From the NCBI RefSeq assembly GCF_001589285.1, contig NZ_JEMA01000473.1, positions 1 to 32,737 on the forward strand: a DNA stretch of 32,737 nt, written 5' to 3'. This document shows, one piece after another, positions 25,129-32,737 of this stretch. A model generated the notes under the pieces. The model had not been told where the DNA came from and did not search any database. It worked only from the letters and a program-made list of their open reading frames with translations. The translations under genes and the position numbers were made by a program. The stretch's first letter is position 1. The number at the start of each line of letters is the position of its first letter. The DNA comes from Sorangium cellulosum. Lineage in GTDB: Bacteria; Myxococcota_A; Polyangia; Polyangiales; Polyangiaceae.

Positions 25129-25584
25129 GTGGACCACCACGCAAACGAAGATATCGTCATCTCGTCGGACAAATCACGCCTCGATCGCGAGCTGATCCAC
25201 GCCGTCCTCGCCACGACCTACTGGAGCAAAGGCATCCCCCGGGACGTGGTCGAGAGAGCGATCGAGGGCTCGCTCTGCTTCGGCGTCTACAAGGCGGGCG
25301 CGCAGATCGGCTTCGCCCGGCTGATCACCGACCAGGCGACGTTCGCGTACCTGGCCGACGTGTTCATCGTCGAGGCGGAGCAACGAAAGGGGTACGGCAA
25401 GGCGCTGATCGCCCACGTCACCGACGCGCTCGGCCCGCTCCGGCTGCGGCGGACGCTGCTCGCCACCGCGGACGCGCACGGGCTCTACCGGCAGTACGGC
25501 TTCACGCCGCTCGGGAAGCCGGACACGTTCATGGAGATCAACGTCAAGGACATCTACCAGCAGGGAAAGGCGGGGACCTCGTAG
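25129..25584 (+). CDS. GNAT-family N-acetyltransferase
   Basis: This 151-residue protein is a short, single-domain GNAT. It shows AQIGFARLITDQATFAYLADVFIVE followed by the acetyl-CoA loop EQRKGYGKALIAHV (Q-x-x-G-x-G/A) and HGLYRQYGFTPLGKP with the late Tyr often used as general acid. It resembles the YjdJ-like or arginine-N-acetyltransferase-type single GNATs. The substrate is unknown. The GTG at 25129 has GGAGGA eight bases upstream. It is a stand-alone gene, divergent from the permease pair and convergent with the immunity-like genes. Confidence 0.88.
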   Translation: MDHHANEDIVISSDKSRLDRELIHAVLATTYWSKGIPRDVVERAIEGSLCFGVYKAGAQIGFARLITDQATFAYLADVFIVEAEQRKGYGKALIAHVTDALGPLRLRRTLLATADAHGLYRQYGFTPLGKPDTFMEINVKDIYQQGKAGTS

Positions 25585-25700
25585 CGGCGGCGCGTCCCGG
25601 GGCCCTGTCCCCCGCGGGCGCGATCTCCACCGGCTCCAGCGCGATCTCGCCCGGCAACGCGGGCAACGCGAGCTGCGGAGCGCAGACTCTCACCGCGTGC

Positions 25701-25724
25701 CCCTCGGCGCCGGCGCGCCGAGGG
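25701..25724. terminator. 10-bp GC hairpin between convergent genes
   Basis: CCCTCGGCGC (25701-25710) and GCGCCGAGGG (25715-25724) pair perfectly around a 4-base loop, between the GNAT stop (25584) and the stop of the immunity-like gene (25749). No T-run follows on either side, so it may act as a processing or stability element as well as a terminator. Confidence 0.5.
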
Positions 25725-25748
25725 TCGGGGGCCGCTCCGGCGGGCGAC

Positions 25749-26926
25749 CTACCCCGAGAGGAGCGCGCGCGCCCTTGCCTCGGCCTGGGGGGTGAAGCAT
25801 TTCAAGAACGCTCGCTCACCAGGCCGCTGGAACGCCACGAGGTCGCTGGAGACGGCCAGGGTCGCCCAGTCATCGGTTCCGATCGGGTCGACGACGAGCC
25901 CGAGGCGTTCGCAGAGCGAGAGGATCGGGAGGTCTGACGCGTGCGTGGCCACAACCCTCGCGTCGAAACGAAGGATACGCTCAACGTAGGCCGCGTAGCT
26001 CGACGCGGAGACGGACCACAGGTCGTCCTCGAACGTGTAGCGGTAGATGCGGCCGTCCTCACCGAGGTAGAGGAACGCGTCCGATGTCCCGATGTCCCAG
26101 TAGCCGACGAGCAGGCGCGACGGCTCACCCGCCGGAAGCCAGGGGTCACCGGAGCGGAGGAGCGGCGATTCGAACGCCTGTGCGGAAGCGGCGCCCGCGA
26201 AGAACTCTGCGTGGCAGAGGACGGGACCACACATGGCGGTCCGATCGAACCGCCGGATGCCACGCCCGATGCCGAGCGCGTCCGAGACGGCACCGACGAG
26301 GCGCGATGACGGTCCCTGCGCATGCAGCCATTCGAGGAAAGCGGGGCAGCCCTCGTCGTTGATGACCACGAATGCCGGGACCGTGCGCACGCCGTCGAAC
26401 GACGACTGCCACGGGGTGTGCAGGCGCGCTGTCGCTCGTTTGTCGAGCCCCTGCGACATCCCCCCGCCAGGGAGGCGGTAGCGGACTGCCGCGCTGCCGT
26501 TGCGCACCAGGAAGGCCCCCTCGACGCCCGGCTCCCGATCATCGAACAGCAGCCCCTCGCCTTCCAGCGGCTCGCTCTCGGCGAGCACCGCCAGTAGGCA
26601 GGGAACCAGATCGGCTTGCGAGGCTGCCGCTCACCGAAAGCCCGGAGCCAGGGGACGAACTGCTCGGCGCTCCGCGCATAAAGGCACCACGTGTCCCGGC
26701 TCTCGGTGACCAGCACCGAGCCCTCGTACCACCTGAAGGAGCCACACGACTCCGGGGCAGGCGGCACGTCACCGCCCCGCGCGCGTACGGCGTCGAGGAT
26801 CTCGTCGCGAGCGACGGTGGGGGCGCCCGTGCAAGCGAGATAGCTGTCGTTCCACGCCGCGAAACGCGAGCGGAGCCGTTCGCGGTCCGTGGACGGGATG
26901 CCGGGGAGCGCGGCGAAGTCGAGCAT
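25749..26926 (-). pseudogene. Frameshifted gene downstream of the Rhs locus, possible immunity protein
   Basis: Two overlapping frames together make one plausible protein of about 392 residues. The first part, from the ATG at 26926 (AGAGG five bases upstream), reads MLDFAALPGIPSTDRERL and runs to about LRAFGERQP. The second part reads LVPCLLAVLAESEPLEGEG and runs to the stop at 25749. The frame must move by -1 between about 26630 and 26590, as if one base were missing. The second frame has an in-frame stop at 26631, so it cannot start further upstream. The second half (VGYWDIGTSDAFLYLGEDG) vaguely recalls SUKH-type immunity proteins, but I cannot assign it. It could be a true recent mutation, a sequencing error, or two separate genes, with an ATG at 26588 for the second. 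Confidence 0.6.
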
Positions 26927-27036
26927 GAAGCCTCTGCGATGAGCCCACAACTTCCTCGAGCCGCTGCTGACATCGCGTCGCCTGGGCCCAACAAGCGTCC
27001 ATCCGCGACCAGTTCGCGTCCACGGACACGCGGCCC

Positions 27037-27513
27037 TCAGGCAGGCGAGGTGACGTCGTCCCAGGCGAGCACCGCCTCGGGGCGAAGCTCCCGCATGCGC
27101 GTCACGGTTAGGCCCTGTAGCCTACGCTTGAACACGAGTGCCGCGTCGCCAGCGTAGAAGGTGCCAGTGGAGTCGCTGGCCTCTTCAACATCTTCCAGGC
27201 CGAGCGCCCGGGCGAGCTCACGGTCGTGCGACGACCGTGAGACATGAATCGACACTTCTTTGCGGTGTCCCCACAGCGCGACGCGGGTGACGAACACACG
27301 CACGGAGTCGCTCGTTCGCTCCCACTCGTCCCAGCCGAACCCATAGGCCCACATCCTGCCTTCCTCCGTCACGGACGCTAGCGTATCGGGGTTGTCGATA
27401 TCTCTCTCGCGCGACGCCGTGAGCTGTTTGGTTCCGCAGATGGATCGGAGCTCGGGATTGAACATGGCCTTCTCGATTGTTCCGAGGAGGGGATCGCTGA
27501 ATCGGGTCTTCAA
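27037..27513 (-). CDS. Unknown protein in Rhs immunity cluster
   Basis: This 158-residue soluble protein has no membrane segment or signal peptide. It shows FSDPLLGTIEKAMFNPEL at the N-terminus and alternating polar and hydrophobic strands (DSVRVFVTRVALWG, VSIHVS), a composition common among small immunity proteins. I do not recognise a family. It starts 31 bases after the previous gene of the Rhs-led operon. The start given is a TTG; an ATG at about residue 17 is the alternative, and neither has a strong ribosome binding site. An immunity or accessory role is inferred from position only. Confidence 0.55.
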   Translation of the reverse strand: MKTRFSDPLLGTIEKAMFNPELRSICGTKQLTASRERDIDNPDTLASVTEEGRMWAYGFGWDEWERTSDSVRVFVTRVALWGHRKEVSIHVSRSSHDRELARALGLEDVEEASDSTGTFYAGDAALVFKRRLQGLTVTRMRELRPEAVLAWDDVTSPA

Positions 27514-27543
27514 GTCGGGCCCATTGCGGGGTCGTTGATTTTA

Positions 27544-28818
27544 TTACCCAAAACGTCCTGCAATTGCTAGCACGTCCGATATACTGGACACGTGACGGGA
27601 CATTCGCTGAATGCCGCACTCCTCGACGAGCCACACGGCATCTCCATCCACGAAGACCTGCGCGGCCGCGTCGGAGAGGTCTTCGCGGAGACTGAGCCCG
27701 GGCGGCAGCGCCTCTTCCGAACGGCACGTCGCCTCCGACGCATAACCGTTCTCGAGGAGGTAGATATGACGTTCGAACCAGCGCTCGACGCTCGTGCCCA
27801 CCAGGCGCACTTGCACCTCGTCGTCGTCTGGCTCCTGCCATGAGGCCCACACCCCGCCCGCCTCGTCCACGTAGATGCCCGTGCGCACCGCCGTGTTCTC
27901 GATCCAGCCAATGAACCAGGCTCCGTTGTAAGGGTGAACTGGCGCAGACCAGATGCCGGAGGAGGTCCGTTCACGGATCACGCTCGCCGCCCACGGGGCA
28001 ACGATCGAGATCCCCCGTTGCCCACGGAACCCGCCCGCGAGCTCGTCCACGGCGAGCACCGCATTCGTGAGCGACGCCGATGCCCGGTATCTCTCGAGCT
28101 GGGCGCGCAGGCCATCCTGATCTCGCAAACCCGGCTGCCACTCGCCGAACGAGGTGGCTCGCGCGAGCTTATCGGCATGACGCGGAACCGTGACGATACA
28201 GCCGCCGGGCTTCATCTGGAGCTGCGTCTCGAAAGCGCCCTGGAGCACCCCGCGGACCCAGCAGCCGCCCTCCGTCTCGTGAAGCTCGAACGCCTCCGGG
28301 AAGTACCGATCCAAGTGGTCCATCGACCCGAGCAGCGCTCCGGGCTGCGGAAGACCGGCGAGCGGGATATAGGAGTACCTCGCTGGCGCGGGCGAGAGCC
28401 CGGGCGGCAGGGGGTGTGCGAGCAACGCCCGGAGCCGTTCGCTGGTCGCGCACGCCACGGTCAATGCGTCGGCCAGCAGCAGGACGATGGCGCCCTCGAA
28501 CCACAGCAGCTGCTCCGAAGGCCCGAGCGAGCGAACCACGCGCGGCGGCCCAAGCGCGCCCTCGACCCACCCGGTCATGAGCGAGGCCTGCGCCCCGTGA
28601 TGGTGGCGCTGGCGGAGGACGAGCCCCTCGGACACCAGCCGCGCCGCGTCGCGGAGGGCGGCAGGATCATCGGCTGGCACTGGAGGTCGCGGCTCGAACG
28701 GGTTTCCGGAGCGTGGAATGCGCACCACCGCTCCGTCGTGCGGTGCGAGCGAGCCCAGCGGTCCCAGGTCCTCGATTCCGGGGGCGCTCGGTAGATCGTC
28801 GCGCTCTGTGATGCTCAT
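27544..28818 (-). CDS. Putative immunity or accessory protein coupled to the Rhs toxin
   Basis: This 424-residue soluble protein starts with an ATG that overlaps the Rhs stop codon as ATGA, so it is made directly after the toxin. This is the usual place for the cognate immunity gene. It has no signal peptide or membrane span. It contains PSEQLLWFEGAIVLLLADALTVAC in the middle and an aromatic beta-rich C-terminal half (GAWFIGWIENTAVRTGIYVD). I do not recognise a family, and it is longer than most immunity proteins, so it may be a two-domain protein or an adaptor. The immunity call is by position. Confidence 0.7.
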   Translation of the reverse strand: MSITERDDLPSAPGIEDLGPLGSLAPHDGAVVRIPRSGNPFEPRPPVPADDPAALRDAARLVSEGLVLRQRHHHGAQASLMTGWVEGALGPPRVVRSLGPSEQLLWFEGAIVLLLADALTVACATSERLRALLAHPLPPGLSPAPARYSYIPLAGLPQPGALLGSMDHLDRYFPEAFELHETEGGCWVRGVLQGAFETQLQMKPGGCIVTVPRHADKLARATSFGEWQPGLRDQDGLRAQLERYRASASLTNAVLAVDELAGGFRGQRGISIVAPWAASVIRERTSSGIWSAPVHPYNGAWFIGWIENTAVRTGIYVDEAGGVWASWQEPDDDEVQVRLVGTSVERWFERHIYLLENGYASEATCRSEEALPPGLSLREDLSDAAAQVFVDGDAVWLVEECGIQRMSRHVSSISDVLAIAGRFG

Positions 28819-31800
28819 GGGCGTGGCCCCCAGGTCCCGGACGAGTTGTCGAAGACCCCTGGATTGAGCCCCGCCACTGAGCCCGTCCCCCCGGCTCGTC
28901 GATATGCGTCCTCATTGGCGGCCCTCATGGCGGGGTCGTTCATGCTCTGTGCGAGCGGCGAAGCTGGAAGCGTGATTGGCCCCGGTGCGCCGGCCGGGTT
29001 CACGACGCGCGGTCCCTCTGGGTTCTGGAGCCCACCCGGCACATTGGTAGCATCCCTCGTCGAGGCACGGCCCCCCGCGACCGTGGGTGACGGCGGGCGC
29101 GGATCGGCGAGCGCCCAGAGCCGGGGGATCGTCTGCGAGCAGTTCGGGCACGCCGCCAGATCCTTCGTTCCCGCTCGGCTCGAGATGCCACCAATCTCCG
29201 AGAGCGCCCTGCTGAGGTTCTGTCGTCCCTGCGGCGTGCCCGGGTCGCAGCTCTGCCCGGGGTTGCGACTCTCCCAGCTCCGGAGGTGCGACGAGAGCGC
29301 CGCTGGCTCCGAGCAGGAGGCGGCGTCCGTATCCCCGCCGCGCGCGTTCCGGATCGGCAGCGCCGCCGCCACGGCAGGGTGCAGGTCCGCCTCGCGGGAG
29401 GACGTGCCCGTCCCGATCGCGTTTCCATTGCGATCGGTGAGTGTTGTCACGCTCCGCGCGAGGCCATCGCGATCCATCCAGACGAGCGGCCGCCCGTTCA
29501 CATACCCGTACGCTTCGAGCCCTCCCTCGAGCCCCAGCGGCTCCGGGCTCAGGTACGTCGCGCTCGCCGGATCGAAATACCGCCATCGGTTGTAGTGGAG
29601 CCCCGTCTCCGGCTCGTACCAGTGCCCCGGGAACCGGCTCAGCGTGGCGGCGGCATCGCCCACAATGACCCGGCCGTACGCCCCGGTCTCGAAGACCTGG
29701 TCGACCGTCCCGTCGGCGCCCACGAGCGCCAACGGCACAGGCGCCCCGTCCCTGTGCACGAGGTACTTCCACGCGCCCGGGCCGGCCTCGGTGTCGATCG
29801 CCTGCGCGATCGGCGCCGGCGAGCCCGGCGCGTACGCGTAGCGCCGACGCTCCACCAGCGTGAACGGCGTGGCCGCGCCGGGGGTGCTCGCCTCGCGCTC
29901 CACCGTCTCCTCCAGGTGGTCCTCGCCATCCCAGCGGTAGCGGTGCCTCACGAGCGCCGCGCCTCGCCGCACGACGCGCTTCTCCAGGCGCCGCGCGAAC
30001 CCGTCGTACACGAACTCGAGCCGGGTGCCGTCGGGCAACGTCACGCCCGAGAGCAGGCCGAGCACGCTCCAGGCGTAGGTGGTCACCGCGGCGCCATCCA
30101 CCTTCTTCACGAGCCGGCCGCGCGCGTCGTACGTGAGGGTCGCGCCGTTCGTGGTCACGAGCCGCCCGCCGCCCAGGTGGGACTGCGCGCGGCCGTCGAT
30201 CCAGCGCACGTCGCCGCGCGGCGAGAGCACGTAGTCCTCGGCCCCGGCCCGCCGCTCGTGCCGCTTCTGCGCGATACGGCCGCGCGCGTCGTACGCGAAC
30301 GACTGCGCCCCGCGATCGCGATCGGCGAGCACCTGGAGTTCGTTGGCCGGCGACCACCCATAGTCGAACCGCAGGGTCTCCAGGCCGCCGAGCTTGCCGA
30401 CCCACGTGGGCTCGCCCGGGCGGACGACCGCGGCGCCACGGCCGATGACGGCCGAGCGGACGACGTTGCCATGCGCGTCCCTCGTGAGCTCGATCCCGCC
30501 CCCGCCCGCGAAGAGGCGCCCCACCTCGACGCTCGCCGGGTCGTACGCGAACGTCGCGATCGGCTGGTGCGCTCCCCCGGCATCCGAGAAGACGAGCGCG
30601 GAGCACCGCCCCGCGGCGTCGCGCGGCGTGGCGATCGCGAAGGCACCCGGGACGATCACCGCCGTGCGATTCAGGCCGGCGTCGTAGAGGTGGCGGATGG
30701 ACGTCGCGGACGATGGCTCGTTCACCAGCTCGGTGTCCTCGCGGACGCAGCGCCCTCGCGCGTCGTACGCGTATTGCGTGCGGACCGCCTCCGTCTCGAA
30801 GAGCAGGACGCGCCCGCGCTCGTCGTACTCCAGCTTGTGGAACGTGTCGTCGGAGAAGGCACGCCCGATGATGCGATCGAGATCGTCGTAGGCAAGCTCG
30901 ACGAACTCGCCGTCGTCGAAGGTGATCCTCGACAGCCGCCCGGCCCGGTCGTTCCTGTACCGCAGCGTGCGGCCGTCGAAGGTGCGCTCGGAGAGGATCC
31001 GCCCCTCGAGATCCCGCTCGATGGTGTGCACGTCGCCCTCCTCGTTGACGATGCGCACCATGTCGAGCTCGCGATCGTAGGCGTACGACACGCGCGAGCC
31101 GTCGCTCCGCTCGACCGCGATCACCTCGCGGAGACCCGCGTACACCAGCCGGTACCAGCGGCCGTCCGCGTCGCGCTCGCCGTTGAAGCGGCCGGCCTCG
31201 TCGTAGCTCATGAACGTGCGGGCGCCGAGCGGCGAGCAGTGCTCCACCACGCGCCCCATCGCGTCGTAGATCCACCGGTGGACCCCGTCCTTCTCGTCCC
31301 GCATCTCCACGAGCCGCCCGAGGAAGTCGTAGCGCAGCGCGCGCGTGCCGCCGTCCGGCTCGACGATCTCGACGCGATTGCAGAGCGCGTCGTACCTCAT
31401 CGACGTCTCGCCGCCGCCTTCGGTCTCGGCGTGGACCAGGCAGCCGCGCTCGTCGTAGCGGAAGCTCGCGACCAGCCCCATCGCGTCCGAGAGGTAGATC
31501 AGGTTGCCGTTCGGATCGCGCGCGTGCTGCGTCTCGAGGCCGTCGGGGCCGCGCGTGGTCACGACGTTCCCGCGTTCGTCGTACACGTACTCCGTCGCCC
31601 GCCCCAGCGGGTCGACGACGCGGTACACGCCGCCGGCCTCGCCCATCCTCCATGCGCGCCCGAGCCCGTCGCGGTATCCGACGAGCTCGCCCGACTCGTC
31701 GAAGGCGTTGTCGTGCACCTGCCCCGCCCAGACGATCCGGTCCGCCTTGCCGAAGGCGTTGGCCTCGACCCTTCGCAGGGCGCGCGACGTGATGACGTTG

Positions 31801-32737
31801 TTCTCGCCCGCGCCGTACTCGATCTTCGCGTGCAGGAACCCCTTGGCGCGGCTGCCGTCCGCGAGCGTCTCGGGCACGCTCTCGGCCAGGAGCGCGCGCT
31901 CGTCGGGATCGTTGCACCACGTCTCCACGCAGCGACCGTGGTTGTCGTGGCGGTAGTGCACCTCGAGGCCCGTGGGCCAGCGCTCCAGCACGAGCCGGTG
32001 GTCTGCGTCGTACGCGAAGGTCATCGCGTGCCCCAGCGCGTCGCGCGCGGCCACGAGATCTCCGCGATCGTCGTACTCGTACGTGCGGAAGGACGTCCAG
32101 GCGCCCCTCGCGGACGCGTTCTTCACCTCGAACGCTGCGATGCGGCCGTCGCGGTGCCGCCGCACGCGGAGCAGCCGGCCCACGCTGTCGTTCACGAACT
32201 GGAGCGGACCGGTCCCGTTCTCGTAGAAGAGCCGGGCCTGGTTGCCGTTGCGGTCCAGGAGCGCGCTGAGGCGGAGCTCGTTGTCGATGGCAAAGGCATG
32301 CTCGAAGAGCCGCGTGATGCCGTCGTCGGCCTTGAGGAAGTAGCCGTCACGGGTCCGCGTCAGCAGCCCGACGGGGAGCTTCACGGTCTCGCCCTCGTCG
32401 GGGCAGCGGCCCTCGCACGCGAGCGCTGTGGCCGTGACGACGCGCACCCTGCGGCGGCGAAGCTCGATGATGCGCCAGCCGAGCGAGTGGTTCCAGCCGT
32501 GGCCGAGGCCGTAATCGAGGTCGCGCTGCGCGGAGCTGTAGGCGCGCTCGATCACGAGCGGAAAGGCTCCCGGAAGCGCCATGTCGGTGACGGCAAGGGT
32601 GTAGACGCGGCCCGTGACCGGATCGATGGGGTGTCCGGCCTGCGTTCCTCCTCCGCCCCCGTGCGTCGGGTTGGGGCAGCCGCCGCCGCTGCCCTGGCCG
32701 CAGCTCCCGGCGTTGCGGCCACCGCCCTGGGCGCCGT
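28815..32737 (-). CDS. Rhs/YD-repeat protein with deaminase-like C-terminal toxin (N-terminus outside window)
   Basis: The frame is open to the right edge. The visible 1306 or so residues begin with a Gly-rich stretch and GHPIDPVTGRVYTLAVTDMALPG (32583-32640), the classic Rhs entry sequence, so the ATG at 32582 is internal. About 20 YD repeats follow (YDERGRV, YDALCNR and others), building the Rhs cage. The core ends near PEPLGLEGGLEAYGYVNG...DRDGL. The variable C-terminus (about 28815-29460) has CSEP (29304-29315) and CPNC (29139-29150), which fits a zinc-dependent YwqJ-like deaminase with Cys-x-Glu and Cys-x-x-Cys. After it come about 95 Pro/Ala/Gly-rich residues. The toxin would be released inside the shell and act on nucleic acids or nucleotides in a rival cell. 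The deaminase call is tentative. Confidence 0.88.
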   Translation of the reverse strand, partial: GAQGGGRNAGSCGQGSGGGCPNPTHGGGGGTQAGHPIDPVTGRVYTLAVTDMALPGAFPLVIERAYSSAQRDLDYGLGHGWNHSLGWRIIELRRRRVRVVTATALACEGRCPDEGETVKLPVGLLTRTRDGYFLKADDGITRLFEHAFAIDNELRLSALLDRNGNQARLFYENGTGPLQFVNDSVGRLLRVRRHRDGRIAAFEVKNASARGAWTSFRTYEYDDRGDLVAARDALGHAMTFAYDADHRLVLERWPTGLEVHYRHDNHGRCVETWCNDPDERALLAESVPETLADGSRAKGFLHAKIEYGAGENNVITSRALRRVEANAFGKADRIVWAGQVHDNAFDESGELVGYRDGLGRAWRMGEAGGVYRVVDPLGRATEYVYDERGNVVTTRGPDGLETQHARDPNGNLIYLSDAMGLVASFRYDERGCLVHAETEGGGETSMRYDALCNRVEIVEPDGGTRALRYDFLGRLVEMRDEKDGVHRWIYDAMGRVVEHCSPLGARTFMSYDEAGRFNGERDADGRWYRLVYAGLREVIAVERSDGSRVSYAYDRELDMVRIVNEEGDVHTIERDLEGRILSERTFDGRTLRYRNDRAGRLSRITFDDGEFVELAYDDLDRIIGRAFSDDTFHKLEYDERGRVLLFETEAVRTQYAYDARGRCVREDTELVNEPSSATSIRHLYDAGLNRTAVIVPGAFAIATPRDAAGRCSALVFSDAGGAHQPIATFAYDPASVEVGRLFAGGGGIELTRDAHGNVVRSAVIGRGAAVVRPGEPTWVGKLGGLETLRFDYGWSPANELQVLADRDRGAQSFAYDARGRIAQKRHERRAGAEDYVLSPRGDVRWIDGRAQSHLGGGRLVTTNGATLTYDARGRLVKKVDGAAVTTYAWSVLGLLSGVTLPDGTRLEFVYDGFARRLEKRVVRRGAALVRHRYRWDGEDHLEETVEREASTPGAATPFTLVERRRYAYAPGSPAPIAQAIDTEAGPGAWKYLVHRDGAPVPLALVGADGTVDQVFETGAYGRVIVGDAAATLSRFPGHWYEPETGLHYNRWRYFDPASATYLSPEPLGLEGGLEAYGYVNGRPLVWMDRDGLARSVTTLTDRNGNAIGTGTSSREADLHPAVAAALPIRNARGGDTDAASCSEPAALSSHLRSWESRNPGQSCDPGTPQGRQNLSRALSEIGGISSRAGTKDLAACPNCSQTIPRLWALADPRPPSPTVAGGRASTRDATNVPGGLQNPEGPRVVNPAGAPGPITLPASPLAQSMNDPAMRAANEDAYRRAGGTGSVAGLNPGVFDNSSGTWGPRP

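Noticed and set aside
26588..26633. Programmed -1 frameshift
   Set aside because: There is no slippery heptamer and no strong downstream structure; a mutation or base-calling error is simpler.

Overview
The window is very GC-rich (about 70% by eye) and is packed with gene types that are common in large myxobacterial genomes: a Ser/Thr kinase paired with an ECF sigma factor, a soluble histidine kinase, Rhs/PAAR-type secretion genes, and natural-product genes. A Sorangium/Polyangium-like deltaproteobacterium (Myxococcota) is the best guess. This rests on style of content, not on a marker gene.

Layout. 1-2237 (+): tail of a secretion-associated protein, a PAAR-like (DUF4150) spike protein and a repeat protein. 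2325-4661 (+): a GNAT acetyltransferase and a TIR/ubiquitin-like fusion, bracketed by two copies of a 29/30-base hairpin repeat. 4737-5547 (+): a terminator, a strongly folded leader and a lipoprotein. 5578-7789 (-): ECF sigma factor followed by a membrane Ser/Thr kinase. 8010-9158 (+): histidine kinase. 9222-20094 (-): two back-to-back peptide natural-product (RiPP) loci. 20534-21904 (-): FAD-linked oxidase. 22104-22178 (+): tRNA-Gly. 22202-24922 (-): DUF2891 and a DUF979/DUF969 permease pair. 25129-25584 (+): GNAT. 25749-32737 (-): a large Rhs protein with a deaminase-like C-terminus, running off the right edge, followed by three putative immunity genes, the last one frameshifted.

The most exciting part is 9222-20245. 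A six-codon gene at 14651-14668 (-) encodes the pentapeptide MKYCW behind a perfect AAGGAGG ribosome binding site. A 12-bp hairpin follows, and then an apparent operon: cytochrome P450, aspartyl/asparaginyl beta-hydroxylase, MFS exporter, second P450 and a DUF6817 protein. This matches the logic of the minimal biarylitide RiPPs, whose precursors are pentapeptides such as MRYYH, but the Met-basic-Tyr-X-aromatic pattern here ends in Cys-Trp.

Just upstream on the same strand, a 68-residue peptide at 19888-20094 ends in five perfect copies of (R/K)KAGCIS. It also has an AAGGAGG site, a good promoter (TTGACG-16-TATAGT) and a long hairpin after its stop. Translationally coupled genes follow for an ANL/phenylacetate-CoA-ligase-like enzyme, a GRDP-like protein and an MFS transporter, and then a Baeyer-Villiger-type monooxygenase. 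Dibasic spacers between identical AGCIS pentapeptides resemble eukaryotic prohormone or fungal dikaritin precursors. I know of no bacterial RiPP class defined by this gene set.
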